Part shown: positions 7,238-16,593 of the stretch, one piece after another | Layout: the number at the start of each line of letters is the position of its first letter | Numbering within the stretch: position 1 is the stretch's first letter | The notes under the pieces: model-generated | Databases searched by the model: none | What the model saw: the letters and a program-made list of their open reading frames with translations, nothing else | Told to the model about the DNA's origin: nothing | NCBI RefSeq assembly: GCF_003013405.1 | Contig: NZ_PXZL01000031.1 | Coordinates: 1-64,000 of the forward strand | Source of the DNA: Brevibacillus formosus | Lineage (GTDB): Bacteria > Bacillota > Bacilli > Brevibacillales > Brevibacillaceae | Length of the DNA: 64,000 nucleotides | Direction: 5' to 3' | Translations under genes and position numbers: made by a program

Positions 7238-9886
7238 TTGAGTCATTTTGTGTTGATTGATGGAAACAGTGTTGCGAACCGGGCGTTTTATGCGCTCCCT
7301 TTGTTGTCTACATCGGCAGGACTGCATACGAACGCAGTGCTGGGCTTTACGACTATGCTGTTAAAAGTGTTGGAGGAAATGAAGCCAACGCATATTATGG
7401 TTGCTTTTGACGCGGGAAAAGTCGTGTTTCGCCATAGCGAGTATGCAGAGTACAAAGGGGGACGCAGCAAAACTCCGCCGGAGCTGTCTGAACAGTTTCC
7501 ACTGATTCGGGAGCTGTTGGATGCCTTCTCAATCAAACGCTTCGAGCTGGAAGGCTACGAGGCGGATGACATTATCGGTACGTTGACGAAGCAAGCAGAT
7601 GAGCAAGCGTGGAAAACGACTGTCATTACCGGAGACAAAGATATGCTGCAACTCGTGTCCGAGCATGTATCTGTGGCTTTGACGCGCAAGGGAGTCAGCG
7701 AAATCGAGCTGTACACTCCGCAAGAAATTCACGAAAAGTACGGCCTTAAGCCGCTGCAAATAATTGATCTGAAAGGCTTGATGGGCGATTCGTCCGACAA
7801 CATTCCAGGTGTACCTGGTGTCGGGGAAAAAACAGCGCTAAAGCTGCTGCACGAATACGGCTCTGTCGAGCAAGTACTGGAAAATATCGATAAAGTATCA
7901 GGCAAAAAGCTGCAAGAGAACCTGCGTGAGAATGTAGACAAGGCGAACATGAGTAAAGCCTTGGCAACCATTTTGCGTGAAGCGCCTGTGGAGCTGGATG
8001 TGCAAGAGACTGGCTTTGAAGGCTATGATGGCGTACCTGTCAGCGAGTTCTTTAAAAAGATGGAGTTCAAATCGCTCTTGTCCAAGATCAAAGTGGCACA
8101 GCCAGCAGATGGAAGCGGACAATCAGACGCCAAGCCGTTTTCGTTTGAGAGGATTTCAGAGGAAAACAAAGCGGCGTACGAGTCCAAGCTGACTTCGCCA
8201 ATGGCTCTTTACATCGAAATGGACGGGGAAAACTATCATCATGCGCCTTTCCTCGGGATTGGACTGGCTGCGGAAGATACAGTGATGTTCGTTCCATGGG
8301 ACGTAGCCAAGGAATGGAAGGTGCTCTGTGAGTGGCTGGCTGATCCGGCGAAGGAGAAGTGGGTATTTGACGGCAAGCGAGACACGGTTGGACTCGCTTG
8401 GCATGATTTGGCGATAAAAGGCATCAGCTTTGATGTGTACCTCGCTTCTTACCTGCTGAATGCGGCTGAGAGCAACCCGACCTTGGATAGCATTGCGTCA
8501 CAATACGCACAGACACGGGTATTGTCAGATGAAGAGGTGTACGGCAAGGGTGCCAAGCGTCTTGTTCCTGAAATGGACGTGCTGAGCGAGCATGTGGCAC
8601 ATAAAGCGGCAGCAATCTGGCAGAGCGTGCCTGTATTGCGCGAGCAGCTGGCGGAAAACGAAATGGAAAAGCTGCTCGGTGAATTGGAAGCCCCGCTGAG
8701 TATGGTATTGGCTCTCATGGAAAAGCAAGGCGTGAAGGTAAACAGTGAGCGTCTCATGCAAATGGGGGAAGACTTGGATAAAAAGCTCGCGGGTCTGACA
8801 GATCAGATTTACGAGCTGGCGGGTGGGGCATTTAACATCAACTCGCCGAAGCAATTGGGTGAAATTTTGTTTGACCGCTTGTCTCTGCCTGTATTGAAAA
8901 AGACCAAAACAGGGCCTTCTACCAGTGCGGATGTATTGGAGAAGCTCGCCCCTTACCATCCGATCATCGATGCGATCCTGACCTTCCGTCAGCTCGGCAA
9001 GCTCCGCTCTACGTATATTGAGGGCTTGACCAAGGAAATCCATACGAAGACGAGCAAGGTGCATACGCTTTACAACCAAGCGACTACGGCGACAGGGCGC
9101 CTGTCCAGTACGGACCCGAATCTGCAAAATATCCCGATCCGTATGGAAGAAGGACGCAAGATTCGCGAGGCGTTTATCCCGTCAGAGGATGGCTGGTACA
9201 TGCTGGCGGCCGACTATTCCCAGATTGAGCTGCGGATTTTGGCCCACATTTCACAAGACGAAAACTTGATTGACGCCTTCCAAAAGGGAATGGATATTCA
9301 TACCCGCACCGCCATGGACGTATTTGGTGTGAGTGAGGAAGAAGTGACCTCGCTGATGCGCCGTCAGGCCAAGGCGGTCAACTTCGGGATCGTATACGGC
9401 ATCAGCGATTACGGTCTGTCGCAAAACCTCAATATTACCCGTAAAGAAGCCGGGGACTTCATTGAGCGTTACTTTGATGTCTTCTCCGGTGTGAAGCGCT
9501 GGATGGACGAGATCGTCCAGCAGGCGAAGGCGGATGGCTATGTGACGACCTTGTTGAACCGCCGCCGCTACCTGCCTGATATTCGCAGCAGCAACTTTAA
9601 CCTGCGTTCGTTTGCCGAGCGTACTGCGATGAACACGCCGATCCAGGGGACTGCTGCTGATGTGATCAAGCTGGCGATGATTCGCATGCAGGAGGCAATA
9701 GAGGAGAAAGGTCTCGCTAGCCGCATGCTTTTGCAGGTGCACGATGAGCTTGTATTTGAAGTGCCAGAAAATGAGCTGGAGGTCATGCGCAAGCTGGTAC
9801 CGGAAGTGATGGAGAGTGCGCTGTCCCTGAACGTGCCGCTCAAGGTAGACGTTAGTGACGGACGCACCTGGTACGATGCGAAGTAG
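7238..9886 (+). CDS. polA: DNA polymerase I
   Basis: An 882-residue family A polymerase from a TTG start with a GAGAGGGG site. Residues 1-290 are the 5'-3' exonuclease (FEN) domain with the YEADDIIGT and TGDKDMLQL metal-site motifs and the GVPGVGEKTA helix-hairpin-helix. The middle domain (about 300-470) has lost the proofreading acidic motif: E. coli-like FDTET is replaced by YIEMDGE, as in other Bacillales enzymes. The polymerase domain shows motif A (DYSQIELR), motif B (RRQAKAVNFGIVYG) and motif C (VHDELVFE). It fills gaps in repair and removes Okazaki primers. It is first in a block with mutM and coaE. Confidence 0.98.
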   Translation: MSHFVLIDGNSVANRAFYALPLLSTSAGLHTNAVLGFTTMLLKVLEEMKPTHIMVAFDAGKVVFRHSEYAEYKGGRSKTPPELSEQFPLIRELLDAFSIKRFELEGYEADDIIGTLTKQADEQAWKTTVITGDKDMLQLVSEHVSVALTRKGVSEIELYTPQEIHEKYGLKPLQIIDLKGLMGDSSDNIPGVPGVGEKTALKLLHEYGSVEQVLENIDKVSGKKLQENLRENVDKANMSKALATILREAPVELDVQETGFEGYDGVPVSEFFKKMEFKSLLSKIKVAQPADGSGQSDAKPFSFERISEENKAAYESKLTSPMALYIEMDGENYHHAPFLGIGLAAEDTVMFVPWDVAKEWKVLCEWLADPAKEKWVFDGKRDTVGLAWHDLAIKGISFDVYLASYLLNAAESNPTLDSIASQYAQTRVLSDEEVYGKGAKRLVPEMDVLSEHVAHKAAAIWQSVPVLREQLAENEMEKLLGELEAPLSMVLALMEKQGVKVNSERLMQMGEDLDKKLAGLTDQIYELAGGAFNINSPKQLGEILFDRLSLPVLKKTKTGPSTSADVLEKLAPYHPIIDAILTFRQLGKLRSTYIEGLTKEIHTKTSKVHTLYNQATTATGRLSSTDPNLQNIPIRMEEGRKIREAFIPSEDGWYMLAADYSQIELRILAHISQDENLIDAFQKGMDIHTRTAMDVFGVSEEEVTSLMRRQAKAVNFGIVYGISDYGLSQNLNITRKEAGDFIERYFDVFSGVKRWMDEIVQQAKADGYVTTLLNRRRYLPDIRSSNFNLRSFAERTAMNTPIQGTAADVIKLAMIRMQEAIEEKGLASRMLLQVHDELVFEVPENELEVMRKLVPEVMESALSLNVPLKVDVSDGRTWYDAK

Positions 9887-9934
9887 GCATGCCTGGAACA
9901 TAAAGATGGATAGACAGCGAGAGGAGGAGGGCAT

Positions 9935-10762
9935 ATGCCAGAATTGCCGGAGGTAGAAACCGTCGTACGGACTCTGCGTGGCTTGGTTATGGGAAAAACG
10001 ATCGAAAGAGTCAGTGTTCATTTGGCGCGTATCGTGCGTCAGCCAGATGACGTGGAAGCTTTTAAATCTCTCTTGGTAGGACAAACCATCCAGGATATCC
10101 AACGGCGGGCAAAATTCATTCAGTTTTTCTTGAACGAGGACGTACTCGTGTCCCATCTGCGCATGGAAGGGCGTTATGGTGTGTATCAGGCGGATGATCC
10201 CGTTGAGAAGCATACCCATGTCGTCTTCCATTTTACGGACGGAACAGAGCTGCGATATCGGGATGTTCGCCAGTTCGGGACGATGGATCTGTTCCCTAAG
10301 GGAAAGGAAACAACCGTCGGACCTTTGGCAAAACTGGGGGTAGAACCGCTAGATAAAAGTTTTACTCCTGAGGTTTTGGGGAAATTGTTAAAAGGACGGT
10401 CAACAAAAATTAAGCCGCTTCTCCTAAACCAGGAATGTATTGTAGGGTTGGGGAATATTTATGTGGACGAGTCACTCTTTAAAGCAGGCATTCATCCGGA
10501 GAAACCAGCAGGAAAGCTGACCGATAAAGAAGTTAACCGACTGCACGAAAGCATCGTCTCCACTTTGCAAGAAGCGGTAGAACAAGGTGGCAGCTCCATC
10601 AAGTCGTATGTGAACGGACAGGGCGAGATGGGAATGTTCCAGCAATCTCTATTAGTTTATGGACGAAAAGATGAGGCGTGTACGAAATGCGGGACCGAAA
10701 TCATTCGGTTTGTAGTCGGTGGCAGAGGGACGCATATTTGCCCCGATTGTCAAAAGCTATAA
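9935..10762 (+). CDS. mutM: Formamidopyrimidine-DNA glycosylase
   Basis: A 275-residue bifunctional glycosylase/AP lyase that removes 8-oxoguanine and FaPy lesions. The N-terminus MPELPEVET carries the catalytic Pro (residue 2 before processing) and Glu. The helix-two-turn-helix region (GNIYVDESLFKAGIHP) and a C-terminal zinc finger (CTKC ... CPDC) are intact. The length matches Fpg. AGGAGGAGG precedes the start. It lies 48 bp after polA and is followed by coaE, the conserved Bacillales order. Confidence 0.97.
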   Translation: MPELPEVETVVRTLRGLVMGKTIERVSVHLARIVRQPDDVEAFKSLLVGQTIQDIQRRAKFIQFFLNEDVLVSHLRMEGRYGVYQADDPVEKHTHVVFHFTDGTELRYRDVRQFGTMDLFPKGKETTVGPLAKLGVEPLDKSFTPEVLGKLLKGRSTKIKPLLLNQECIVGLGNIYVDESLFKAGIHPEKPAGKLTDKEVNRLHESIVSTLQEAVEQGGSSIKSYVNGQGEMGMFQQSLLVYGRKDEACTKCGTEIIRFVVGGRGTHICPDCQKL

Positions 10763-10789
10763 CAGTTCGACCAAGGGAGGAGGATGGGC

Positions 10790-11392
10790 ATGATACTAGG
10801 GTTAACAGGCGGAATTGCCACTGGGAAAAGCACGGTGACAGGTATGCTTCGAGAGCGTGGAATTCCTGTCATTGACGCTGACCAAATCGCCAGAGAGGTC
10901 GTAGAACCAGGTAAATTGGCCTATGAAGCGATCGTGCGCCATTTTGGAAGAGAAATCCTATTGGAAGATGGTCAAATTGATCGAAAAAAACTAGGTGAGA
11001 TCGTGTTTTCGGACGAGTCCGAGCGTCAAAAGCTGAACGCCATCGTCCATCCCGAGGTACGCCGCGTCATGCGGGAAGAGGCCGAATTAGCGGAAGCGAA
11101 TGGAGCCGAGATCGTCTTTATGGATATTCCTCTGCTGTATGAGAGCAAGCTTACACATATGGTAGAAAAAATCGTGGTCGTCTATGCCCCCTACGAGATG
11201 CAATTGGCGAGAATGCTGGAGCGCGATGAATTGGAAGAAGAACAGGCACGAAAAAGACTGCGGGCGCAGTTTCCCATTGATCAGAAGAAGCAGGGCGCAG
11301 ATTTTTTGATCGATAATTCTGGTTCACGTGAAGAAACCGAGCGTCAAGTGGAGGCGGTATTAGCCGCGATTCGATCGGAGCGTCAATCATGA
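10790..11392 (+). CDS. coaE: Dephospho-CoA kinase
   Basis: A 200-residue P-loop kinase for the last step of coenzyme A synthesis, phosphorylating the ribose 3'-OH of dephospho-CoA. The Walker A motif GGIATGKS is near the N-terminus, DADQIAREVV is the family's second signature, and the lid contains RDELEEEQARKRL. An ATG at 10784 abuts the GGGAGGAGG site, so the ATG at 10790, with a 6-nt spacer, is preferred. The stop overlaps the next start by 4 bp (ATGA), indicating coupling with the transglycosylase. Confidence 0.95.
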   Translation: MILGLTGGIATGKSTVTGMLRERGIPVIDADQIAREVVEPGKLAYEAIVRHFGREILLEDGQIDRKKLGEIVFSDESERQKLNAIVHPEVRRVMREEAELAEANGAEIVFMDIPLLYESKLTHMVEKIVVVYAPYEMQLARMLERDELEEEQARKRLRAQFPIDQKKQGADFLIDNSGSREETERQVEAVLAAIRSERQS

Positions 11393-11952
11393 GTTTTGGC
11401 AAACGTGCAGCATTAATCGTGCTCGTTTTGGCGAGTGTATTTTTGCTGCTAAACACGCCATTGGTGTGGAAATGGATGTACCCGATCAAATATGAACAGC
11501 AGATTGTGACGGCTGCACTGAAATATGAGGTGGACCCTCAATTGGTATTGGCCGTCATTCGTTCCGAGAGTGGGTTTGCGACAGATCGCGTTTCGAAAAA
11601 GGGTGCGATCGGGCTCATGCAAATCATGCCAGAAACAGCGCAATGGATCGTCAAGGAAGCAGGCTTCCTTCCAAAGGACAGTCAATACTTGTACGACCCT
11701 GTCATGAACATCGAGATTGGGACATGGTATCTCGATTTTTTGCTGTCCCGCTATGATGGCGATATCGTCAAAGTCATTGCCGCCTACAACGCCGGTCCGG
11801 GAAAAGTAAACGGATGGCTCGCGAGTGAGCAATGGAACGGAACTCGAGAGACGATTGAGGACATTCCATATGGAGAGACCCGTCAATATGTCCAGCGAGT
11901 GCTCTATTATCATGATCGGTACAAAAATATATACGACTTTCAATTACGTTAA
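11389..11952 (+). CDS. Lytic transglycosylase (SLT/GH23)
   Basis: A 187-residue membrane-anchored or secreted muramidase-like enzyme: one N-terminal hydrophobic segment (about residues 7-24) and an SLT domain from about 37. The catalytic Glu60 lies in RSESGF, followed by the family motifs KGAIGLMQIMPETA and AAYNAGPGKV. It cleaves the glycan backbone of peptidoglycan, forming 1,6-anhydro ends. It overlaps coaE by 4 bp and ends just before a strong terminator, so the polA-mutM-coaE run may end here. In B. subtilis this position lacks such a gene. Confidence 0.93.
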   Translation: MSFGKRAALIVLVLASVFLLLNTPLVWKWMYPIKYEQQIVTAALKYEVDPQLVLAVIRSESGFATDRVSKKGAIGLMQIMPETAQWIVKEAGFLPKDSQYLYDPVMNIEIGTWYLDFLLSRYDGDIVKVIAAYNAGPGKVNGWLASEQWNGTRETIEDIPYGETRQYVQRVLYYHDRYKNIYDFQLR

Positions 11953-11960
11953 AAATCATG

Positions 11961-11999
11961 AAAAGCCGCTTCTCTTACGGATTAGAGAGCGGCTTTTTT
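11961..11999 (+). terminator. Rho-independent terminator
   Basis: AAGCCGCT(T)CTCT pairs with AGAGAGCGGCTT across a short loop, followed by a T run. It closes the polA-to-transglycosylase run upstream of gapB. Confidence 0.9.
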
Positions 12000-12053
12000 C
12001 TCTTTTTTTGGGTAGGGTAAATCGTCCAAATATTTATTTTTCAGTAAAACACA

Positions 12054-12081
12054 TTGATAATTGTGTCATACTTATTATAAT
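12054..12081 (+). promoter_or_regulatory. gapB promoter with embedded CcpN-type operator
   Basis: TTGATA (12054-12059) and TATAAT (12076-12081) are spaced 16 bp apart. Between them, 12062-12072 reads TGTGTCATACT, which fits the published CcpN operator consensus TRTGHYATAYW at all 11 positions. A second, weaker site (9 of 11) lies on the other strand at 12085-12095. In B. subtilis CcpN represses gapB and pckA during glycolytic growth, so the same control is inferred here. No ccpN gene is in the window. Confidence 0.7.
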
Positions 12082-12127
12082 AAAAGTATCAGATAAGCGT
12101 AACTCAATTCGAAAGGGGTTTCTATAT

Positions 12128-13174
12128 ATGACAATTAAAATCGGTATTAATGGTTTCGGACGTATTGGCCGCATGGTATTCCGCCGCGCTATCCAGGACC
12201 CCAACATTGAAATCGTTGCAATCAACGCCAGCTATCCAGCGGAGACGCTTGCACATTTGTTGAAATATGACACAATCCACGGACGCCTGCAAAATAAAGT
12301 GGAAGTCCAAGACAACAAGATTATCGTAGATGGAAAAGCAACAGTTGTACTGTCTGACCGTGATCCGCTGAAGCTGCCTTGGGGTGACCTCGGAGTAGAG
12401 ATCGTTGTAGAAGCTACAGGCAAGTTCAACAATCGCGAAGGCGCTGGCAAGCACCTGCAAAGCGGTGCGAAAAAAGTTGTGATTACAGCACCAGCGAAAG
12501 AAGAAGACGTGACGATCGTGATGGGTGTAAACGAAGGCACCTACGACCATGCCAATCACCACATTATCTCTAATGCTTCCTGCACAACCAACTGTCTCGC
12601 ACCTGTGGCAAAAGTGCTCAACGATGCATTTGGTATCGAACAAGGTCTTATGACTACCATTCACTCGTTTACAAACGATCAGGTGAATCTCGACAATCCG
12701 CATAAAGACCTGCGTCGTGCACGTGCAGCTAGCGAGTCCATCATTCCAACGACGACAGGAGCTGCTCGTGCAGTAGGAATCGTTCTACCAGAATTGAATG
12801 GCAAGCTGAACGGTTTTTCCTTGCGCGTACCGACTCCAAACGTTTCTGTAGTAGACTTGGTGGTCAATACGAAGAAGCCAGTTACATTGGACGAAGTAAA
12901 CCGCGTCCTGCGTGAAGCGAGCGAAGGCAGCATGAAAGGCTACCTCGAGTTCTGCGACGAGCCACTCGTTTCCAGCGATTTCAATGGCAACGATCACTCC
13001 TCGATCATCGACGGTCTGTCTACGATGGTAATGGGAGACAATCAGGTAAAAGTGATTGCATGGTACGATAACGAGTGGGGCTACTCCTGCCGTGTCGTAG
13101 ACCTGGTCCGCCACGTATCTGAGCAGAACAATCAAGCTGCAACAAAAGAAGCTGCTGCTGTTGGTGTAAAATAA
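12128..13174 (+). CDS. gapB: Glyceraldehyde-3-phosphate dehydrogenase, gluconeogenic GapB type
   Basis: A 348-residue GAPDH starting at the ATG with a GAAAGGGG site; the open frame extends further upstream but without support. The NAD(P)-binding motif INGFGRIGR is at the N-terminus and the catalytic Cys152 lies in SNASCTTNC. At residues 33-38 the sequence is NASYPA rather than the N-D of NAD-dependent GapA, the change associated with NADP use in GapB. It therefore probably works in the gluconeogenic direction. Gene order (coaE upstream, nrdR-dnaB-dnaI downstream) agrees with GapB. A CcpN-type operator sits in its promoter. Confidence 0.93.
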   Translation: MTIKIGINGFGRIGRMVFRRAIQDPNIEIVAINASYPAETLAHLLKYDTIHGRLQNKVEVQDNKIIVDGKATVVLSDRDPLKLPWGDLGVEIVVEATGKFNNREGAGKHLQSGAKKVVITAPAKEEDVTIVMGVNEGTYDHANHHIISNASCTTNCLAPVAKVLNDAFGIEQGLMTTIHSFTNDQVNLDNPHKDLRRARAASESIIPTTTGAARAVGIVLPELNGKLNGFSLRVPTPNVSVVDLVVNTKKPVTLDEVNRVLREASEGSMKGYLEFCDEPLVSSDFNGNDHSSIIDGLSTMVMGDNQVKVIAWYDNEWGYSCRVVDLVRHVSEQNNQAATKEAAAVGVK

Positions 13175-13186
13175 AAAGCATAAACA

Positions 13187-13222
13187 AAACCCCTTTGCCG
13201 AATTTGGAGCAAAGGGGTTTTT
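13187..13222. terminator. Bidirectional-looking terminator after gapB
   Basis: AAAACCCCTTTGC pairs with GCAAAGGGGTTTT, with T run on both strands. It separates gapB from the convergent HD-GYP gene. Confidence 0.9.
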
Positions 13223-13235
13223 CGTTGCTTCGTGT

Positions 13236-14369
13236 TTACGATGAGGTAGGAGATTCTTCTAATGAGTTCACGTTAAACAGATCATCATCTTCAAAGCCCA
13301 CAATAAACAGTCGGATGTTCGCCTTGAGATCGAGGTCATAAGGGCTAGGGACGTCGTTTCCTCGGCCGTCTTTTATCACACGCACAGTAGGACGATGCGA
13401 ATAATCCGGATCAACCCGACTCACTACCCCGACTTCTCCGGTATTTAAAACGACGCTGCTTCCAATCGGGAAGATAGCAATGTGCTTGATAAAGGCATTT
13501 ACTAGATGGTGCTCGAATAGCGTACCTCCAGAACCAAACAGGTATTCCACAGCATCCTGTGGCATGTACCGCTTGCGCCATGGACGCGGGGAAGTCAATG
13601 AGTCGTAAATATCACAGAGACCGACGATTTGCGCGAATTCGTGAATTTGCTTGCCGGATAATCCTTGTGGATAGCCACTTCCATTTAGCCGTTCATGGTG
13701 CTGCAAGCAGACGTGGGCTGACAAAAGCGAGATGTCATGCTGCTTTCGCAACAAATTAAAGCCAAGCATCGTATGTTGTTTGGCGATTTCCTTCTCTTCG
13801 TCCGTCCAACGCTCTGTTTTTTGCAACAGCTCTTCAGGCAGGCTCACTTTGCCGATATCGTGCAGCATCGCGCCTATCCCTAGGTTCATGAGCTGTGTGC
13901 GATTGTAGCCCAGAGACATGCCCACAGCAGTCGCCAGCACAGCCACATTCACGGAGTGATGGTATAACGATGGCGAATGAGAAGAGATCGTCGTCAAATG
14001 GCCAACCATTTGCTTGTTTTGCATCAGGTCGTCCAAAATTGAGCTAAAGGCACGCTGAAAATGAAGGCCCATTTCTTTTAAGGAAATTTTCCGGGCCAGC
14101 TTGTTTGAATTTGTAATTTGTTTGATCGTCTTCTCGATGGCTTCTACAGCTACTTGTCTGGTTTGTGGGCGAATCACTTCTTCCACAACGATGTCATTGG
14201 TACGGGGATCATCGATATACACCGAATCAACGCCAGCTCGCTCTAATCCGGAAATGAGTCGTTCCGTTAATTGCATACCGGTTCCAAGTAGCACCTTTCC
14301 ATCTTCCGTGAAGACCGTACGTCCCAATTTCATTCCAGGCTGTAGGTGTTTTAAAGATACTAAACGCAT
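13236..14369 (-). CDS. HD-GYP domain protein, probable c-di-GMP phosphodiesterase
   Basis: A 377-residue protein started at the ATG preceded by GGAGGGATAGTC; an ATG 36 bp upstream lacks a ribosome site. The N-terminal region (1-120) is not assigned. The HD-GYP core follows with HHSVNVAVLATAVG, MLHDIGKVSLP (the HD pair), HHERLNGSGYP (the GYP signature) and a conserved QIVGLCDIYDSLTSPRPWR segment. These residues bind two or three metals and normally hydrolyse cyclic di-GMP. It runs against gapB and is divergent from nrdR. No membrane segment is seen, so it is probably cytoplasmic. Confidence 0.9.
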   Translation of the reverse strand: MRLVSLKHLQPGMKLGRTVFTEDGKVLLGTGMQLTERLISGLERAGVDSVYIDDPRTNDIVVEEVIRPQTRQVAVEAIEKTIKQITNSNKLARKISLKEMGLHFQRAFSSILDDLMQNKQMVGHLTTISSHSPSLYHHSVNVAVLATAVGMSLGYNRTQLMNLGIGAMLHDIGKVSLPEELLQKTERWTDEEKEIAKQHTMLGFNLLRKQHDISLLSAHVCLQHHERLNGSGYPQGLSGKQIHEFAQIVGLCDIYDSLTSPRPWRKRYMPQDAVEYLFGSGGTLFEHHLVNAFIKHIAIFPIGSSVVLNTGEVGVVSRVDPDYSHRPTVRVIKDGRGNDVPSPYDLDLKANIRLFIVGFEDDDLFNVNSLEESPTSS

Positions 14370-14506
14370 GACTATCCCTCCAACAGTACCATAATTGTAC
14401 TCCATTCGACTTATGCTTTAAATAGGTACAAGGATTGACTTGACTTCTGACAGGAATATGAGGGACACTGTAGACAAGTATTGTCAGTATTGGAGTTGAT
14501 TCTGAT

Positions 14507-14986
14507 ATGCGTTGTCCATTTTGCGAATATAATGGGACTAGAGTCCTGGATTCACGTCCTTTCAATCATAATAAATCCATTCGTCGCCGCCGTGAGTGCG
14601 AAGCCTGCGAACGCCGTTTTACTACCTTTGAAATGGTAGAAGAAACACCTTTGTTAATTGTGAAAAAGGACGGAACACGCGAGGAATTCAATCGAGACAA
14701 GATATTGCGCGGGTTGGTGCGCGCTTGCGAAAAGCGTCCCGTACCGTTGGAAGTGCTTGAAAATGTCGTGAATGACATTGAAAAAGAATTGCGCAGCTGC
14801 GGGCAAGCAGAGATCCCGAGCAATGACGTTGGGGAGAAGGTCATGGAGCGTTTATACCATGTCGATGAGGTCGCCTATGTGCGCTTCGCTTCTGTTTACC
14901 GCCAATTCAAAGATATCAATGTATTTATGAAAGAGCTGGAGGAGCTTTTGGCTCAAGCGCGAAACAGCTCGTTTCCAAAAGAATAG
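14507..14986 (+). CDS. nrdR: Transcriptional repressor NrdR
   Basis: A 159-residue regulator of ribonucleotide reductase genes. The N-terminal zinc ribbon is clear (CPFC ... CEAC, with RVLDSRP and [17 protein letters not shown]), followed by the ATP-cone (about residues 49-139, starting [13 protein letters not shown]) that senses ATP/dATP. Length and order match NrdR. It lies upstream of dnaB-dnaI as in B. subtilis. No reductase gene is in the window. Confidence 0.97.
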   Translation: MRCPFCEYNGTRVLDSRPFNHNKSIRRRRECEACERRFTTFEMVEETPLLIVKKDGTREEFNRDKILRGLVRACEKRPVPLEVLENVVNDIEKELRSCGQAEIPSNDVGEKVMERLYHVDEVAYVRFASVYRQFKDINVFMKELEELLAQARNSSFPKE

Positions 14987-15094
14987 ACAAGCTTTTCTCT
15001 GCCAGACTCGCAACCTCTCCCTCGCTCTTGCGGCCAATCCGCCAGGGCTTCTTTGGCTTTCCAGCTGATTTTTCCGCGAATGAATAGGTAGTCG

Positions 15095-15103
15095 TGCTAT
15101 AAT
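15095..15103 (+). promoter_or_regulatory. Extended -10 promoter of dnaB
   Basis: TGCTATAAT is a perfect TGnTATAAT extended -10 located 36 bp before the dnaB start; no good -35 is visible, which is usual for this promoter class. It implies dnaB-dnaI have their own transcription start. Confidence 0.5.
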
Positions 15104-15138
15104 AAAAGAATCGAATTTTGTCAGGAAGGAAAGATCTG

Positions 15139-16578
15139 ATGCGTCGTTTAGTTTGGAACGAGTTGTTGCCGAAGGATCGTTATCTGGTGCGGATGGCAAG
15201 ACCGATTGGCTTTGCCGAAATGGGCTTTGTTACGCAGCTATACTTGCCGATCATCGGTGTCGAATCGTACGCTCTCTACCAACTGCTCGCTCATGGTGTG
15301 CAGGAGGTGAGCGGAGCCTCCTCGGAGGGGACCCATCGCAGTTTGATGCTGACGACTTCACTTTCTCTGGATCGGCTATTGGATGCGCGTGAACGTCTGG
15401 AGGCAATCGGGCTAGTCGAGGTGCGCCGCAGGGAAAATCAGCAGCGTGACTATTATTACGAGTATTTGATCAAACCGCCGCTTAGTCCGGCTGAGTTTTT
15501 TGCAGACTATGTACTGTCGTTGATGTTGTTAAACAAAATCGAAAACGTTCGCTATTCGCAACTGCGCCAGCATTATGCAGATACGCTCGGCAGTCAGTTG
15601 GATCAAGAATACACCATTGTGGAAAACGTCACGAAGGACTTCCATGATGTGTTCCAGTCGTTGAAGCCATCGGAGCTGGAAGTGAAAAAAGGATCGGAGC
15701 GGGATCAGTTTTTAACCGAGATGGACACCAGCTTCCCGCAAGCGCCGATGAAATCTGGCTACGAGGCACAAGTCAACCATTCGCTGAGTGTATCGTCCTT
15801 GCGCCTGTACCTGCCGGATAATGCCGACTCGGTTAAAGTTTTGGAAGGCAAGAGCATGGAGCTGTTGTTCTCACTATGCCATTTCTATCAGCTGGACAGC
15901 TGGGGGATGGGGCAGGAGCTGCGTGATTGGACGTTGTACAAATCGGATCGGAGTTTGGACGGAGAAGTTCTGCGCAAGCGTTTGGTACAACGCTACACGG
16001 AAGACAAGCTATACCGAACGGCACCTGCAACCGACACGGCAGAGGAGGGCTTTGGACCTGGCCGCTTGCCAGAGCCTGGCAGCGAAGCCTTTATCCGTGC
16101 TTGTCGCCAGCTATCTCCGGTGACCCTGCTGGAAAAGGTCGTCGGTGGCAGAATCAGCAAGGTCTTTTTGGAGCGGGCTGAAACGCTTGTTTTTACAGAT
16201 GGGATGCAGCCGGAAGTCGTCAATGCGCTGCTGCTCCATACGCTAGCCAGCATGCAAATGGAACTGCCAAAAGCGTATATGGAGACGATTCGTGACAGCT
16301 GGAAAGCGAAACGGATTGCAACAGTTGATGAGGCAGTCAAGCAGATCCTCGAACGTGCGGATCAACGGGCACAAACAGCCGAGAAGGCAAAAGCGGGCAA
16401 GAAGGAATCGACCCCTGTCAGACGGAACGGTAGAGCCATCTTGCAGGACAAGCTGCCGGCATCTGTCGAGTGGCAGCTGTCGCAGGAGAAAACCGCACCA
16501 GACGCTGAAAAGAAACAGTCCATTCAGGATTTTCCAGACTTGCAGAAAAGACTGGAAACCTTGCGAAAACGGAAATAA
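15139..16578 (+). CDS. dnaB: Replication initiation and membrane attachment protein DnaB
   Basis: A 479-residue Firmicutes DnaB (not the helicase), started at the ATG after AGGAAGGAAAG; the TTG 21 bp upstream is less likely. The N-terminal domain (LPKDRYLVRMARPIGFAEM onward) and the repeated DnaB/DnaD-type alpha-helical domains around residues 200-280 and 310-400 are recognisable, the latter with the family-like TLLEKVVGGRISKVFLERAETLV. It helps DnaD and DnaI load the replicative helicase at oriC and at restart sites, and associates with the membrane. The last 80 residues are charged and probably disordered. dnaI follows 15 bp later. Confidence 0.93.
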   Translation: MRRLVWNELLPKDRYLVRMARPIGFAEMGFVTQLYLPIIGVESYALYQLLAHGVQEVSGASSEGTHRSLMLTTSLSLDRLLDARERLEAIGLVEVRRRENQQRDYYYEYLIKPPLSPAEFFADYVLSLMLLNKIENVRYSQLRQHYADTLGSQLDQEYTIVENVTKDFHDVFQSLKPSELEVKKGSERDQFLTEMDTSFPQAPMKSGYEAQVNHSLSVSSLRLYLPDNADSVKVLEGKSMELLFSLCHFYQLDSWGMGQELRDWTLYKSDRSLDGEVLRKRLVQRYTEDKLYRTAPATDTAEEGFGPGRLPEPGSEAFIRACRQLSPVTLLEKVVGGRISKVFLERAETLVFTDGMQPEVVNALLLHTLASMQMELPKAYMETIRDSWKAKRIATVDEAVKQILERADQRAQTAEKAKAGKKESTPVRRNGRAILQDKLPASVEWQLSQEKTAPDAEKKQSIQDFPDLQKRLETLRKRK

Positions 16579-16593
16579 GGAGTGTGAGGGAAC

